Assembly (NCBI GenBank): GCA_050260275.1
Contig: JBLNBX010000105.1
Coordinates: forward strand, 1-15,989
DNA from: DATMXS01 sp050260275
GTDB lineage: Bacteria; Acidobacteriota; Terriglobia; Bryobacterales; Bryobacteraceae
Reading direction: 5' to 3'
Length of the DNA: 15,989 bases
This document shows positions 1 through 7,468 of the stretch, piece after piece (position 1 is the stretch's first letter; the number at the start of each line of letters is the position of its first letter). The notes under the pieces are model-generated. The model searched no databases, was not told the DNA's origin, and saw nothing but the letters and a program-made list of their open reading frames with translations. A program made the position numbers and the translations under genes.

Positions 1-442
1 CGAAGTTGCTCGCTCGCAGGCCGGCATCGCCCACCACCACGCGCTGCACAAAAACGTATTGCCCGTAGTTCCTGCACTCCGCGGTAGGGTTGGGCGGGTC
101 GGAATCGTCAGCGAGTTGCTCGGCCTTGCACTGGAACGGGCCGATGTAAGTGATCTTCGACAGGATCACGACGCCGTCGCCGCCTGTGGCCTTGAGGCCC
201 ATGTCCTCGCCTAGGCGCACCAGGAGCCTCTGATTCCCTTCGAGCGCGAAGTCCACGCCGCGCGCGTACATGTGCCCGGCATCGCGGACCACCTGCACGG
301 CCTCGATGGCGCGAACCATTGCCGTACCGATGATCAGGAGGCCGGTGAGCAGGGGCACCCAGAACACAGATAGCAGCACGAACTCGATCGCCGATCCGCC
401 CCTCGGAGCGGTGCGGCGCTTGTGGCCTTCGCGCTTCCTCAT
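1..442 (-). CDS. TadE-family pseudopilin, partial (C-terminus beyond the left edge)
   Basis: Reading the minus strand from an ATG at 440-442 gives about 147 codons with no stop before the window edge. The N-terminus is basic (MRKREGHKRR), then comes a Gly-Gly-Ser-Ala-Ile-Glu stretch that fits a prepilin-type processing site with Glu at +5, then one hydrophobic helix (about residues 19-44). This is the TadE/TadF-family layout: a type IV-like N-terminal helix with a periplasmic domain behind it. A GGAGG lies just upstream of the ATG. The start overlaps the stop of the preceding TadE-like gene in an ATGA, so the two are probably translationally coupled. By position it could be TadF or a second TadE. 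The role, a minor pseudopilin needed for Flp pilus assembly, is known for the family and inferred here. Confidence 0.75.
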   Translation of the reverse strand, partial: MRKREGHKRRTAPRGGSAIEFVLLSVFWVPLLTGLLIIGTAMVRAIEAVQVVRDAGHMYARGVDFALEGNQRLLVRLGEDMGLKATGGDGVVILSKITYIGPFQCKAEQLADDSDPPNPTAECRNYGQYVFVQRVVVGDAGLRASNF

Positions 443-1005
443 GGGATTTCCTCCACCGGAGCGGGCAGCGTCTCCCCGGGTGGCAACGTCTCCATGCGGT
501 CTATCGAGCGCGCAGACATCCTGAGCGGCGAGCCGTTGCGCCATATGGGCAGCAGCGGCGCCCAAGAGAAGTCCTCCACCGACACCTCCACCAGGTTTCC
601 GCCCGCGTTCGCTCCCGGCCCGGTGCCAGCATCGCTGAAGTCCTCGGGCTTGTAGAACCGCACGTGGATCTTGTTAGCGCGATCCCCGGCGAGCAGGCCG
701 AGCGATTGCCGCTGAACCACTTCCTTGATGGACTCGATGTGATACGACTTGCCCGGCAGCGTTCGCGCCGTGACCGCGAAGCGAGCACCCTCGCGAACCG
801 CGTGCTGCAGCGTGCAACGCGCAAAAACGCCCCACGCAATGTCCACCGTCAGGCCGATGAAACCGAGGATGGGAATCAGAACCAGGCCGAATTCAACCAT
901 CTCGGCGCCCTTCCGGATCGTTCTTCGCATCGCGCCGCGCCGCCCCGGCGGGACCCGCACCGCGTCGGGCTGTTGCTGTTCGTGTGCTGAGTATCGCCCT
1001 TCCAT
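439..1005 (-). CDS. tadE: TadE-family minor pseudopilin
   Basis: A 188-residue protein. A basic N-terminal segment leads to a processing motif at about residues 33-38 (Gly then AEMVEF, Glu at +5 and Phe at +6), followed by a transmembrane helix and the sequence LQHAVREGARFAV, which is characteristic of TadE-like domains. TadE proteins are cut by the TadV/CpaA prepilin peptidase and act as minor pseudopilins in Flp/Tad pilus assembly. The ATG at 1005 is chosen because AAAGGAG precedes it closely. An internal ATG at 930, immediately before the processing site, would give a shorter leader but lacks a good ribosome binding site. It is the first gene of a minus-strand operon with the partial TadE-like gene downstream, which it overlaps by 4 bases. 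It lies some 8 kb from, and on the opposite strand to, the main tad cluster. Confidence 0.82.
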   Translation of the reverse strand: MEGRYSAHEQQQPDAVRVPPGRRGAMRRTIRKGAEMVEFGLVLIPILGFIGLTVDIAWGVFARCTLQHAVREGARFAVTARTLPGKSYHIESIKEVVQRQSLGLLAGDRANKIHVRFYKPEDFSDAGTGPGANAGGNLVEVSVEDFSWAPLLPIWRNGSPLRMSARSIDRMETLPPGETLPAPVEEIP

Positions 1006-1165
1006 GCGCTCCTTTTCGGGTGTATATAGGACGAACCAGTAGGGTAATTTCTTTACCGATCAGTTCAGAAAAGCAGGTGGACAGCAGCTAACTCGCGAAA
1101 TACTTACGTCTGCCTTCGGTACAATCCAAAGTCAATATAGGAATTTACCCCGCGTATCGATTAGC
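1006..1165. promoter_or_regulatory. Divergent control region between tadE-like operon and ECF sigma gene
   Basis: A 160-base AT-richer spacer between divergent starts must hold both promoters. A minus-strand TATATA (1023-1028) lies at a tight but possible -10 distance from the tadE-like gene. On the plus strand a TACAAT (1120-1125) resembles a -10 box, but no convincing -35 lies 16-18 bases upstream. A perfect 5-base inverted repeat, GGTAA-N5-TTACC (1043-1057), may be an operator. No classical ECF-type GGAAC -35 was seen. Confidence 0.4.
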
Positions 1166-1804
1166 ATGTACCTCGTGGCCAGGAACCGCCGGCCCTCGCG
1201 GGAATCGGATGCAGACGCAGGGAGCGCCCGCGCAACAACTCCGCCCGCGCCCGAAGGCGATCCGCTCGAAGCCGAAGTTATAGAGCTCTATGGCGAGCAC
1301 GCGGCATCCATGCTGCGCTATGCCGCGCTCATGACGGAGTCCGCGGAGACGGCGCAGGACGCGGTGCAGGAGGCATTCCTGCGATACGTGGCTTTGCGCG
1401 GCAGCGGCGAGGAAGTGCGCAGCCCCAGGGCCTGGCTTCTCCGCGTGATGCGGAACCATCTTCTGGACGTGGCGAAACAGTCCAGGTCGCGCGTGCACGT
1501 ATGTATCGAAGAGGCGCACGGGCGCGCGGCGCAATCCGCGGCCGGCAACCGGGAAGCGTTACTCGCCCAGGTTACGGACATGCTTCCCTCGCTTCTTAGC
1601 GCGCGCGAACTGGAGAGCCTGCGCCTCCGTGCCGAGGGTTTTAGCTACGCGGAGATAGCCGAAGTGCTGGACATCAGCGCCGGCACTGTTGGCGCCATGC
1701 TTACGCGCGCGCACTCGAAGATCAGGCGTGCGCTTGCTTCGGGAAACGAGTCCACGCGGGAAGCCCTCAGAGGGCGGCCCAAGGAGGTCCCCGATGCACC
1801 TTAG
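1166..1804 (+). CDS. ECF-type RNA polymerase sigma factor (sigma-70 family)
   Basis: A 212-residue protein with the two-domain ECF layout. Region 2 (about residues 37-107) contains AETAQDAVQEAFLR and SPRAWLLRVMRNHLLDVAK, the core-binding and -10 recognition helices. Region 4 (about 138-190) contains LSARELESLRLRAEGFSYAE and SAGTVGAMLTRAHSKIRRAL, the helix-turn-helix for -35 recognition. Region 3 is absent, as expected for ECF factors. The first 30 or so residues are low complexity; no Shine-Dalgarno is visible before ATG 1166, so a later start is possible. The last 11 bases overlap the anti-sigma gene, which places the sigma factor under translational coupling with its probable inhibitor. Target promoters are unknown. 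The divergent tadE-like operon is a natural candidate, by position only. Confidence 0.88.
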   Translation: MYLVARNRRPSRESDADAGSARATTPPAPEGDPLEAEVIELYGEHAASMLRYAALMTESAETAQDAVQEAFLRYVALRGSGEEVRSPRAWLLRVMRNHLLDVAKQSRSRVHVCIEEAHGRAAQSAAGNREALLAQVTDMLPSLLSARELESLRLRAEGFSYAEIAEVLDISAGTVGAMLTRAHSKIRRALASGNESTREALRGRPKEVPDAP

Positions 1805-3080
1805 CCCGCAGCAGTTGCTGGCCTGTATCGACGGCGAGGCCTACGGCATTCGCGGCAAGCGGGCGCTGCGCCACTTCCAGCGCTGCGACGAGTGCCGCGC
1901 CGAGGCGGAGAGAATTGCCGGCGACCTTAGAACCTTCCAGGAACAATCCGCCACCGCGGATTTCGCCACACCCGAGGCGCTCGAGAAAGGCCTCGCCGGC
2001 CTGCTCGACTCCATGAGGGAACGCAACCGGGCGCTGCCCGCCGTCCGCCAACTCGAAATCTACTTCGGCAGCCGAGCCGCATCCGCCCCAGGCGCCGACG
2101 CAGCCCGGTTGAACCGTCTGGCGGGGTACCTCTCCTCGGTGTTTCTCGGGCGCAAGCCCGAGGGTGACCGGGCCGCGAGGCGCATCCGCATTCCGATGCC
2201 GTGGCTGATCGTGCTGGTTACGTTAGTCGTACTGCTTGGCTGCGTGATGGTCACGATGGTTGCCTTCGCCACCGGCCGGTACGAGTGGATCGACGCGGCA
2301 TTCCGCTACCCGGGAGCGCTGCTGCTTATCTTGCTGGCCGCGGCCGAGCTGCACCTTACCCTGGCTGTCCGCCGGCGGTTCTCGCGCGGGGATCTGATGC
2401 GGCACGCCTGGACGCTGCTCGTGGCGGCGGCGTTCTGCCACCTGGCAGGTGAGGTGTTAACGCAGGTCTTCTCTTCTGTGGCCACGCTGCCGCAGGCGCT
2501 GGGAGGCGCGGCGGTCCACGCGGAGTTGTCGCGCATCGGGCTGCTTGCCGGCGGTCCCGTGCGGCATGCCCTTCTCGCCGCGGGGCTCGGATTTGTGGTG
2601 CGTGCCTGCTCGCGGTCGGGCCTGCTGGCCCGGCTCTCCACCGGAGACCGGATAGCCGTGGCCGCCGTGGGAGTGTTCGCGCTCATCCAGGCCCACGATG
2701 CCTGGCGCGACGGCTCCATGCGGCTCTCCATCTACAGCGTGGCGGGGCTTGCGACGGACCCGCTCATCGCCATCCTGCTGGCGCAGGCGCTGCTCATACG
2801 CCGCGCCCTGTCGGAGATGGGATGGGGACTGGTAGCGAGGTGCTGGGCCGCGTTTGCCGCCGGCGCCGTACTGACTTCGGCCGGTAACCTGGGCCTCTGG
2901 GCCGGCTGGCACGGGTATGCCCCGTGGCCGTGGTCGGCCGGTTCCTGGTTCATCTGGCTTCTGGCAAGCGCGTCGTTCGCACTCGGGCCCGCCTACCAGG
3001 CGAGGGCGGAGAATCTCGTGGCGCGCACCTCGGTGCTGCCGCGCGACGGCATGATCTCACTCGACGCCGCGCGCGCGTGA
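1794..3080 (+). CDS. Polytopic membrane anti-sigma factor with HxxxCxxC zinc motif
   Basis: A 428-residue protein starting at ATG 1794, which is preceded by a near-perfect AAGGAGG; the longer frame upstream overlaps the sigma gene and is not needed. Near the N-terminus, H27-x3-C31-x2-C34 (HFQRCDEC) is the zinc-binding signature of ZAS/zf-HC2 anti-sigma domains, which hold ECF sigma factors inactive. A cytoplasmic linker runs to about residue 130. From there on there are about eight hydrophobic segments (roughly 136-158, 172-192, 204-226, 255-275, 285-300, 312-335, 347-368, 382-400). Many ZAS anti-sigmas have a single membrane span, so this multi-span sensor part is unusual; I do not recognise its domain family. 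The overlap with the sigma gene supports a sigma/anti-sigma pair. The signal it senses is unknown. Confidence 0.82.
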   Translation: MHLSPQQLLACIDGEAYGIRGKRALRHFQRCDECRAEAERIAGDLRTFQEQSATADFATPEALEKGLAGLLDSMRERNRALPAVRQLEIYFGSRAASAPGADAARLNRLAGYLSSVFLGRKPEGDRAARRIRIPMPWLIVLVTLVVLLGCVMVTMVAFATGRYEWIDAAFRYPGALLLILLAAAELHLTLAVRRRFSRGDLMRHAWTLLVAAAFCHLAGEVLTQVFSSVATLPQALGGAAVHAELSRIGLLAGGPVRHALLAAGLGFVVRACSRSGLLARLSTGDRIAVAAVGVFALIQAHDAWRDGSMRLSIYSVAGLATDPLIAILLAQALLIRRALSEMGWGLVARCWAAFAAGAVLTSAGNLGLWAGWHGYAPWPWSAGSWFIWLLASASFALGPAYQARAENLVARTSVLPRDGMISLDAARA

Positions 3081-3116
3081 GTCAGCCGGTGGCTGCGTAG
3101 CGGCTCTCGAGCGCAG

Positions 3117-3145
3117 TTCACTTCTTCCTGGACGTGTGATAGAGT
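3117..3145 (+). promoter_or_regulatory. Possible promoter for the GT87-like gene
   Basis: TTCACT (3117-3122) and TAGAGT (3140-3145) are 17 bases apart, and a TG one base before the second box gives an extended -10. Each box matches the sigma-70 consensus at only 4 of 6 positions. Transcription would begin at about 3152, next to the GTG at 3153, implying an almost leaderless mRNA, which fits the lack of a ribosome binding site. Confidence 0.28.
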
Positions 3146-3152
3146 CCGCTCT

Positions 3153-4118
3153 GTGAGACTGGCCGGCTTTCGATACGCTTTGGCGTCGCTAGTTGCCGTG
3201 TCAGCGCTATCTGTTCCTGCGTTTCTCGCGCCGTCGCCGACTCCAGACTGGCCTGCATGGGTGGCCGGAGCGCATCTGGCCGGCGATGCTGCCAGGCTGT
3301 ACTCGTTCGAGGAGTCGCAACGGATCACGAAGGATTTCGCAGAGCCCCGGGACGGGGTATGGGCCTTTGTACGGCCGCCAGTCTACGCGACCTTCCTGAG
3401 GCCCTTGGCGTGGCTCACGCCTCGTGAGGCTTTCGTGGTGTGGCAGGCAATCAATCTTGCGGCATTGATGATCGCTGCGCTGCTTATCTGGCCTTCGCCG
3501 TGGGCGCCAATCCTCGCCGCACTCTTTCCGCCTTTATTGCAGAGTTTCAGGCAGGGCCAGGACATGCCTCTGTTCCTGCTCGCGACCGCGGTTGCCCTCA
3601 GGACTCTGCCCCACCGGCCGATTCTGGCGGGCGCAGCGCTCTCATTGCTCGGGCTGAAGCCGCACTTGATCCTCTTGCTGCCCGTGCTCTTCGTCATGCA
3701 CCGGACCTTGAGGCTCGCAGGTGGATTTTTCGCCGGCGGAGCAGTTCTCATTGCCGGCTGTTTCGCGTTGTATGGGTGGGCATGGCCCCGGTTGTACATT
3801 GATTTCGTGCTGGAAAACCAGCTCCATCTCGGCATTCCGGCTGCCGATGGCTCGCGTCTGATCCTGCTGTTCGGGGTTGCGTGCGCGTTGGCGTTTCTGG
3901 TGAGGCGCCTTCGCAACGCTGAGACCGCGCTACTCGCAGCGCTCGCCCTCGGTGTGCTGGCAGCTCCGCGCATGTATGCTTATGACTTCGCGCTCGCGCT
4001 CCCGCTGCTCCTCGTGCTGGTTCGGTCCGCGTCAGCAGGCGCGCCATCGTCTGTGGCCGGGGACGGTGCGCAAGCGAACGCCAGCCCGGATCGTGTACTG
4101 AGCCACCCGGATTCTTGA
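3153..4118 (+). CDS. GT87 (DUF2029)-like polyprenyl-phosphate sugar mannosyl/arabinosyltransferase-type membrane protein
   Basis: A 321-residue hydrophobic protein with a signal-like first helix and roughly eight to nine membrane segments. It resembles the GT87/DUF2029 family: an aromatic-R-P-P patch after the first loop (FVRPPVYATFLRPLAWL, about residues 72-88), a Gly-Gln before a membrane helix (135-136), and a Lys-Pro after the next helix pair (GLKPHLILLLP, 167-177). Family members use polyprenyl-phosphate sugars to glycosylate envelope glycans. It is somewhat shorter than usual (often near 400 residues), with a hydrophilic tail rich in Ala, Ser, Asp and Pro. GTG 3153 is the most upstream usable start and has no clear ribosome binding site. 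It is separated from the sigma/anti-sigma pair by 72 bases and converges on a minus-strand membrane-protein gene. The exact substrate cannot be inferred. Confidence 0.68.
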   Translation: MRLAGFRYALASLVAVSALSVPAFLAPSPTPDWPAWVAGAHLAGDAARLYSFEESQRITKDFAEPRDGVWAFVRPPVYATFLRPLAWLTPREAFVVWQAINLAALMIAALLIWPSPWAPILAALFPPLLQSFRQGQDMPLFLLATAVALRTLPHRPILAGAALSLLGLKPHLILLLPVLFVMHRTLRLAGGFFAGGAVLIAGCFALYGWAWPRLYIDFVLENQLHLGIPAADGSRLILLFGVACALAFLVRRLRNAETALLAALALGVLAAPRMYAYDFALALPLLLVLVRSASAGAPSSVAGDGAQANASPDRVLSHPDS

Positions 4119-4138
4119 CGGAGTATCGCCGATCCGGA

Positions 4139-4161
4139 CAACCGCAAGTCGACTTGCGTTG
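4139..4161. terminator. Inverted repeat between convergent genes, possible bidirectional terminator
   Basis: CGCAAGTCGACTTGCG (4143-4158) is a perfect 16-base palindrome. With one bulged C the stem extends to CAA/TTG, spanning 4139-4161. It sits in the 114-base gap between the convergent stops at 4118 and 4233. No run of T or A follows on either side, so it is not a standard intrinsic terminator. Confidence 0.35.
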
Positions 4162-4232
4162 GGGCAGCGTTCGGGCTCATTGCGGGCCACTATCCGAACT
4201 GTACGCCGCGTCGGCGCCCACCTGTGCCCGGG

Positions 4233-5807
4233 CTACGGGAACACGCCGTCCGGCGGCGGCTCGCTCCGGTGCACGTGCGGCAATTGCAGTCCCGGCCGTG
4301 CCCACAGCTCGTATTCGGAATCCGAGTACACGCGCTCCCATCCGGATTCGGGCATTGCGCGAGCCACTTTCGCTCTGGCCGGTATGAGCGTGACGTCCGT
4401 CGCATAGTCCCGGAGCATGGTTTGCCAGCCCGGCTTGGCTGCGTAGAAGTCTTGCGTCCTGTCGACCAGTTGCTGCGTGTACACAAGTTCGTACCGGCCG
4501 TCGAGCGAGACCTTGACGCGCGGGTACAGCTTCCATGTGCAGTAAGCGCCGTACTCGAATGTCGTCATCAGGTTGCCCGTGAATTCCTGCGAGCGGAGAT
4601 AATCGACGGCCCCGACTGGGTACGGCGGGCGCGAGTCAATCCCGTCGCGGCCCGGAACGGTGAGATGCCACAGGCCCGCGCCCGAGTTGGCTGCCCAGCA
4701 GTAGACCATGAGCACAAGGCAGATCAGCCACGGGATGGGGAGCAGGTCGCCCCACTCGCGGTAGAGCCTCGAAGTGAACCGCGGCGCCGGGGTTGCCGCC
4801 AACCAGCCCGGCACCAGACAGATGAAGGCGATCGCAAACACCGGCACGAGCTTCACGTGCATCGCCGCAAGAATCGCCGTTGTCACAACGATCGCGGCGC
4901 CGAAGGGCACGCCGCGGTGGCGCCATGCGGCAGCCACCAGGCAGAACGCCGCGGCAGCGATGCAGACGATGTAACAGATGAACACGGGGGTCGAATACGC
5001 CCAAACCGGCTGCCACTCTGTGATGCCGGTTCGCGGCAGCGCCAGCGCACGCCACAGGCAGTACAGGTAATCCGCGCCGTACGGGTTTACAAAGAGCAGC
5101 GCCAGCGTCGCGCCTGAAATCCCGATGAGATGCAGGTGCGGCTTGCGCACGATCGCGCGCTCCGCCCAGTGCGCGCCCAGCAGAACAAACGCGACCGTAG
5201 CGCCTCCGTGCAGGTTCGCCCAGAGCGGAAACGCCGCCAGCCACGGCAGGATCCACTTGCGGCTGCCGTCGTCATCCCGCATCAGGCACCACATGAGCGA
5301 CGCTACGGCAAGGTACGTGTATTCCTGGGCCCGCACAGGCGGATAGCCGATAGCGGCAAGAAAGATGGCGGGCACGGCCAGCGGCGCCCACTCAATGATG
5401 CCGCCGCCCCGCTTTCTGGCGCAGGCATAGCACACGCCGGCTGTAGCCGCGATAAGAAGGTACTGCAGGGCGAGCACCGCGCCAGGTCCAATCCAGACCG
5501 CCAGCGCGTATGCAACGACACCGGCGCCCCACTCGTGGTTGACGAAAGGCGTGACCGTCGAAGTGTAGGCGAACGGGTCCGTCGTTGGGATGCGCCCGGA
5601 TGTGAAGATCTCGCGAGCGAGGGCCATCTGATGCCAAAGATCGATGTCAACGGCGCGCGAGGATGTGCGCGCTGCGATGGTCACCAGGACTGCAGCGGCC
5701 ACGGATGGCTTCAAAATGCCGGCTGGATTACGCTCATGGCTTCGCCCCGTGGGGTCAACTATGCTCACATCCTTCCTCGTGACCGTTTGAGGTTCCCCCT
5801 TGGCCAT
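4233..5807 (-). CDS. Polytopic membrane protein, GT-C glycosyltransferase-like
   Basis: A 524-residue integral membrane protein with about ten hydrophobic segments between residues 33 and 390 and a soluble C-terminal part of about 130 residues. The first loop carries D54-I-D56-L-W-H and then GRIPTTDPFAYTSTV...NHEWG (about 71-94). An acidic, DxD-like first periplasmic loop of this kind is typical of GT-C-fold sugar transferases and related uncharacterised bacterial membrane proteins. The tail has no motif I can name. The start at ATG 5807 is the only upstream ATG before an in-frame stop at 5832-5834; AGG lies directly next to it, so the ribosome binding site is weak. It follows the TonB-like gene on the same strand after 72 bases and converges with the GT87-like gene, so a shared role in glycan export or protein glycosylation is plausible but inferred. 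Confidence 0.6.
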   Translation of the reverse strand: MAKGEPQTVTRKDVSIVDPTGRSHERNPAGILKPSVAAAVLVTIAARTSSRAVDIDLWHQMALAREIFTSGRIPTTDPFAYTSTVTPFVNHEWGAGVVAYALAVWIGPGAVLALQYLLIAATAGVCYACARKRGGGIIEWAPLAVPAIFLAAIGYPPVRAQEYTYLAVASLMWCLMRDDDGSRKWILPWLAAFPLWANLHGGATVAFVLLGAHWAERAIVRKPHLHLIGISGATLALLFVNPYGADYLYCLWRALALPRTGITEWQPVWAYSTPVFICYIVCIAAAAFCLVAAAWRHRGVPFGAAIVVTTAILAAMHVKLVPVFAIAFICLVPGWLAATPAPRFTSRLYREWGDLLPIPWLICLVLMVYCWAANSGAGLWHLTVPGRDGIDSRPPYPVGAVDYLRSQEFTGNLMTTFEYGAYCTWKLYPRVKVSLDGRYELVYTQQLVDRTQDFYAAKPGWQTMLRDYATDVTLIPARAKVARAMPESGWERVYSDSEYELWARPGLQLPHVHRSEPPPDGVFP

Positions 5808-5879
5808 CCTGCGCCACTCGCAACCGCTCGATCATCGCGATGCAGATTGCGCCGGCGTGCAGTCTCTCTAACATAGCTG

Positions 5880-7382
5880 CTACTCCGGCGGAATCGCCAG
5901 CAGGATCTCAACGCGGGACGGCTTGCCATCGGCGGTCGCGGGGCGGAATTCCCAGCGCTTCAACGCGACCAACGCCGCGGCGGCGTGCCATGGATCATGC
6001 ACGCCGAAGACTCCCAGATCCTCGAAGCGGCCTTCGGCGGATATGTAGCCGTGCAGCGTCAGATAGCGCGTGGTGGCACGCCGCGCCGGCGGCCGGTAGG
6101 TAACCAACGGGAACGGAGCGGAAAGTTTCTTCGGCGAACTCAGGCTGACCACCATTCCACTGGCTTTCGGGCGCTCCTGGTCTGCCGCCGGTATGCAGTA
6201 TTGTAGGATCCAGTCGCGCTTGGCGCCCACCTTCAGATACACGGAATAGACCGGCTTGCCCGACAGCACCCCGGCGCTCGCCGTGAATCCCTCCGGGCTG
6301 GACGACTGCACCACCACGTCGAAGATGCCGTCCGAGGGGTTAACCTTGCGCGTGGCCTCGACCGCAGCTAAGAACTCCGCGGAACCGAAGTCGTCCAGGC
6401 CGCCTTCGGCCGTCCCGGCGCCTTCGCCCGATCCTGTGCCCTGCACCGTCCCGGCGCCTGAGCCAGTTCCCGAACCCGTGCCTGCACCGAAACCCCTTCC
6501 AGAACCAGCGTCGGAGCCTGCCAGGGTTCCTCCTCCAATGCCTGTAGCGTGGCCGATCTGCACGCCAGGTGGGACGGTAACGTACTCACGCAAGGGCAGT
6601 CCCTCGGCGGAGAGCGCCAGCACGTTTGTCGGATCGCCTGGGCCCGGAGCGATCGTAACCGCGCCCGCTGGTCCCGCATCCTCCGCGGACGTGCGCACCG
6701 GCAGGGAAGCGGGCGGCGGCAGCAGCAGCGCCTGTTCGCTGAGGGCAGCAGGCGGAATGGCTGAAATTGTCGGTCCAGGGGCGTCGATCCGGGGCGGGGC
6801 GTTAAGCTTCACCTCCTGAACAGGCCGCGTCGCGTGGCCCGGTTCGACGAACGGCTTGGCCGGCAGACGCTGAGAAGCCGGCGACCAAAAGAACATCTCA
6901 GGCAGTTTCAGCGCAGACGCTTCGAGCACGTTGGGGGTCGGCTGTATAAGGCTCTGCTCGCTTGCAACCCGCTGGATTGCCGGAGGAAGCTCGAAGCGGC
7001 GCCTCGCGCCGCCGCTTCCGGCCCTCGGAGGCTCGGGTTTCGGCGCAGCAACGGGATTCCGGCGCGGAACCCGCCGCGGCGCCGCGGACGATCGCGGCCG
7101 CGGTTGCGGCGCGGGGCTCGATGCCGCCAGATAGAGACGCTCCGGTATGCGGATGCGAAGCGTGTTCATTACTATGTCGCTCCGGCGCAGGCGCTTTGCC
7201 GGGGCGAACCTGGCTGTGTGCAGTGATACGGAGGGAAGGGTCGCGATGACGATGATATGGAGCACAACCGAGGCGGTGAACGCCCGCCACCTGGGCTGGC
7301 CCGCCCCCAGCAGCGTGAAGACGCGGGCTTCGTCCGACGGCGTGGACCCTACCGGATTGGAAGAAAACAATAGGACCGACAT
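5880..7382 (-). CDS. TonB-like envelope protein (N-terminal anchor, Pro/Gly-rich spacer, TonB C-terminal domain)
   Basis: A 500-residue protein from ATG 7382 (a GTG at 7397 would add five residues; neither has a good ribosome binding site). One hydrophobic anchor (WRAFTASVVLHIIVIATLP, about 32-50) is followed by a basic Pro/Ala/Arg-rich spacer, then a Gly/Ser/Thr/Ala low-complexity stretch (about 280-328), and a C-terminal domain that ends with ALVALKRWEFRPATADGKPS and VEILLAIPPE. The last pattern, a helix then W-x-F-x-P-A-x-x-x-G-x-P-x-x-V, is typical of TonB C-terminal domains. TonB proteins span the periplasm and pass energy from ExbB/ExbD to outer-membrane transporters. No ExbB/ExbD or TonB-dependent receptor is in the window, so the partner is unknown. 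It may be co-transcribed with the regulator upstream (86-base gap) and the membrane protein downstream (72-base gap). Confidence 0.7.
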   Translation of the reverse strand: MSVLLFSSNPVGSTPSDEARVFTLLGAGQPRWRAFTASVVLHIIVIATLPSVSLHTARFAPAKRLRRSDIVMNTLRIRIPERLYLAASSPAPQPRPRSSAAPRRVPRRNPVAAPKPEPPRAGSGGARRRFELPPAIQRVASEQSLIQPTPNVLEASALKLPEMFFWSPASQRLPAKPFVEPGHATRPVQEVKLNAPPRIDAPGPTISAIPPAALSEQALLLPPPASLPVRTSAEDAGPAGAVTIAPGPGDPTNVLALSAEGLPLREYVTVPPGVQIGHATGIGGGTLAGSDAGSGRGFGAGTGSGTGSGAGTVQGTGSGEGAGTAEGGLDDFGSAEFLAAVEATRKVNPSDGIFDVVVQSSSPEGFTASAGVLSGKPVYSVYLKVGAKRDWILQYCIPAADQERPKASGMVVSLSSPKKLSAPFPLVTYRPPARRATTRYLTLHGYISAEGRFEDLGVFGVHDPWHAAAALVALKRWEFRPATADGKPSRVEILLAIPPE

Positions 7383-7468
7383 GGCATATTCGCGCACACA
7401 ACGGTAACCACACCGGGTCCAGGCCGGGCCAAGAAGCGTCCCGGCGTCACTACCTCAGCAGACACAGC

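Noticed and set aside
1120..1125. TACAAT as -10 box of the sigma gene
   Set aside because: No acceptable -35 at 16-18 bases upstream and no extended -10; kept only as a remark in the control region.
1689..1793. Upstream extension of the anti-sigma frame by 35 codons
   Set aside because: It would overlap the sigma region 4 coding sequence, while ATG 1794 has a near-perfect AAGGAGG.
4224..5117. 297-codon plus-strand frame opposite the GT-C-like gene
   Set aside because: Arg/His/Pro-rich composition without a domain; the minus-strand frame gives clear membrane helices.
6256..6819. 187-codon Pro-rich frame on the plus strand opposite the TonB-like gene
   Set aside because: Its Pro/Glu/Val repeats are the mirror of the Gly/Ser/Thr-rich tract on the other strand; no ribosome binding site or known domain.
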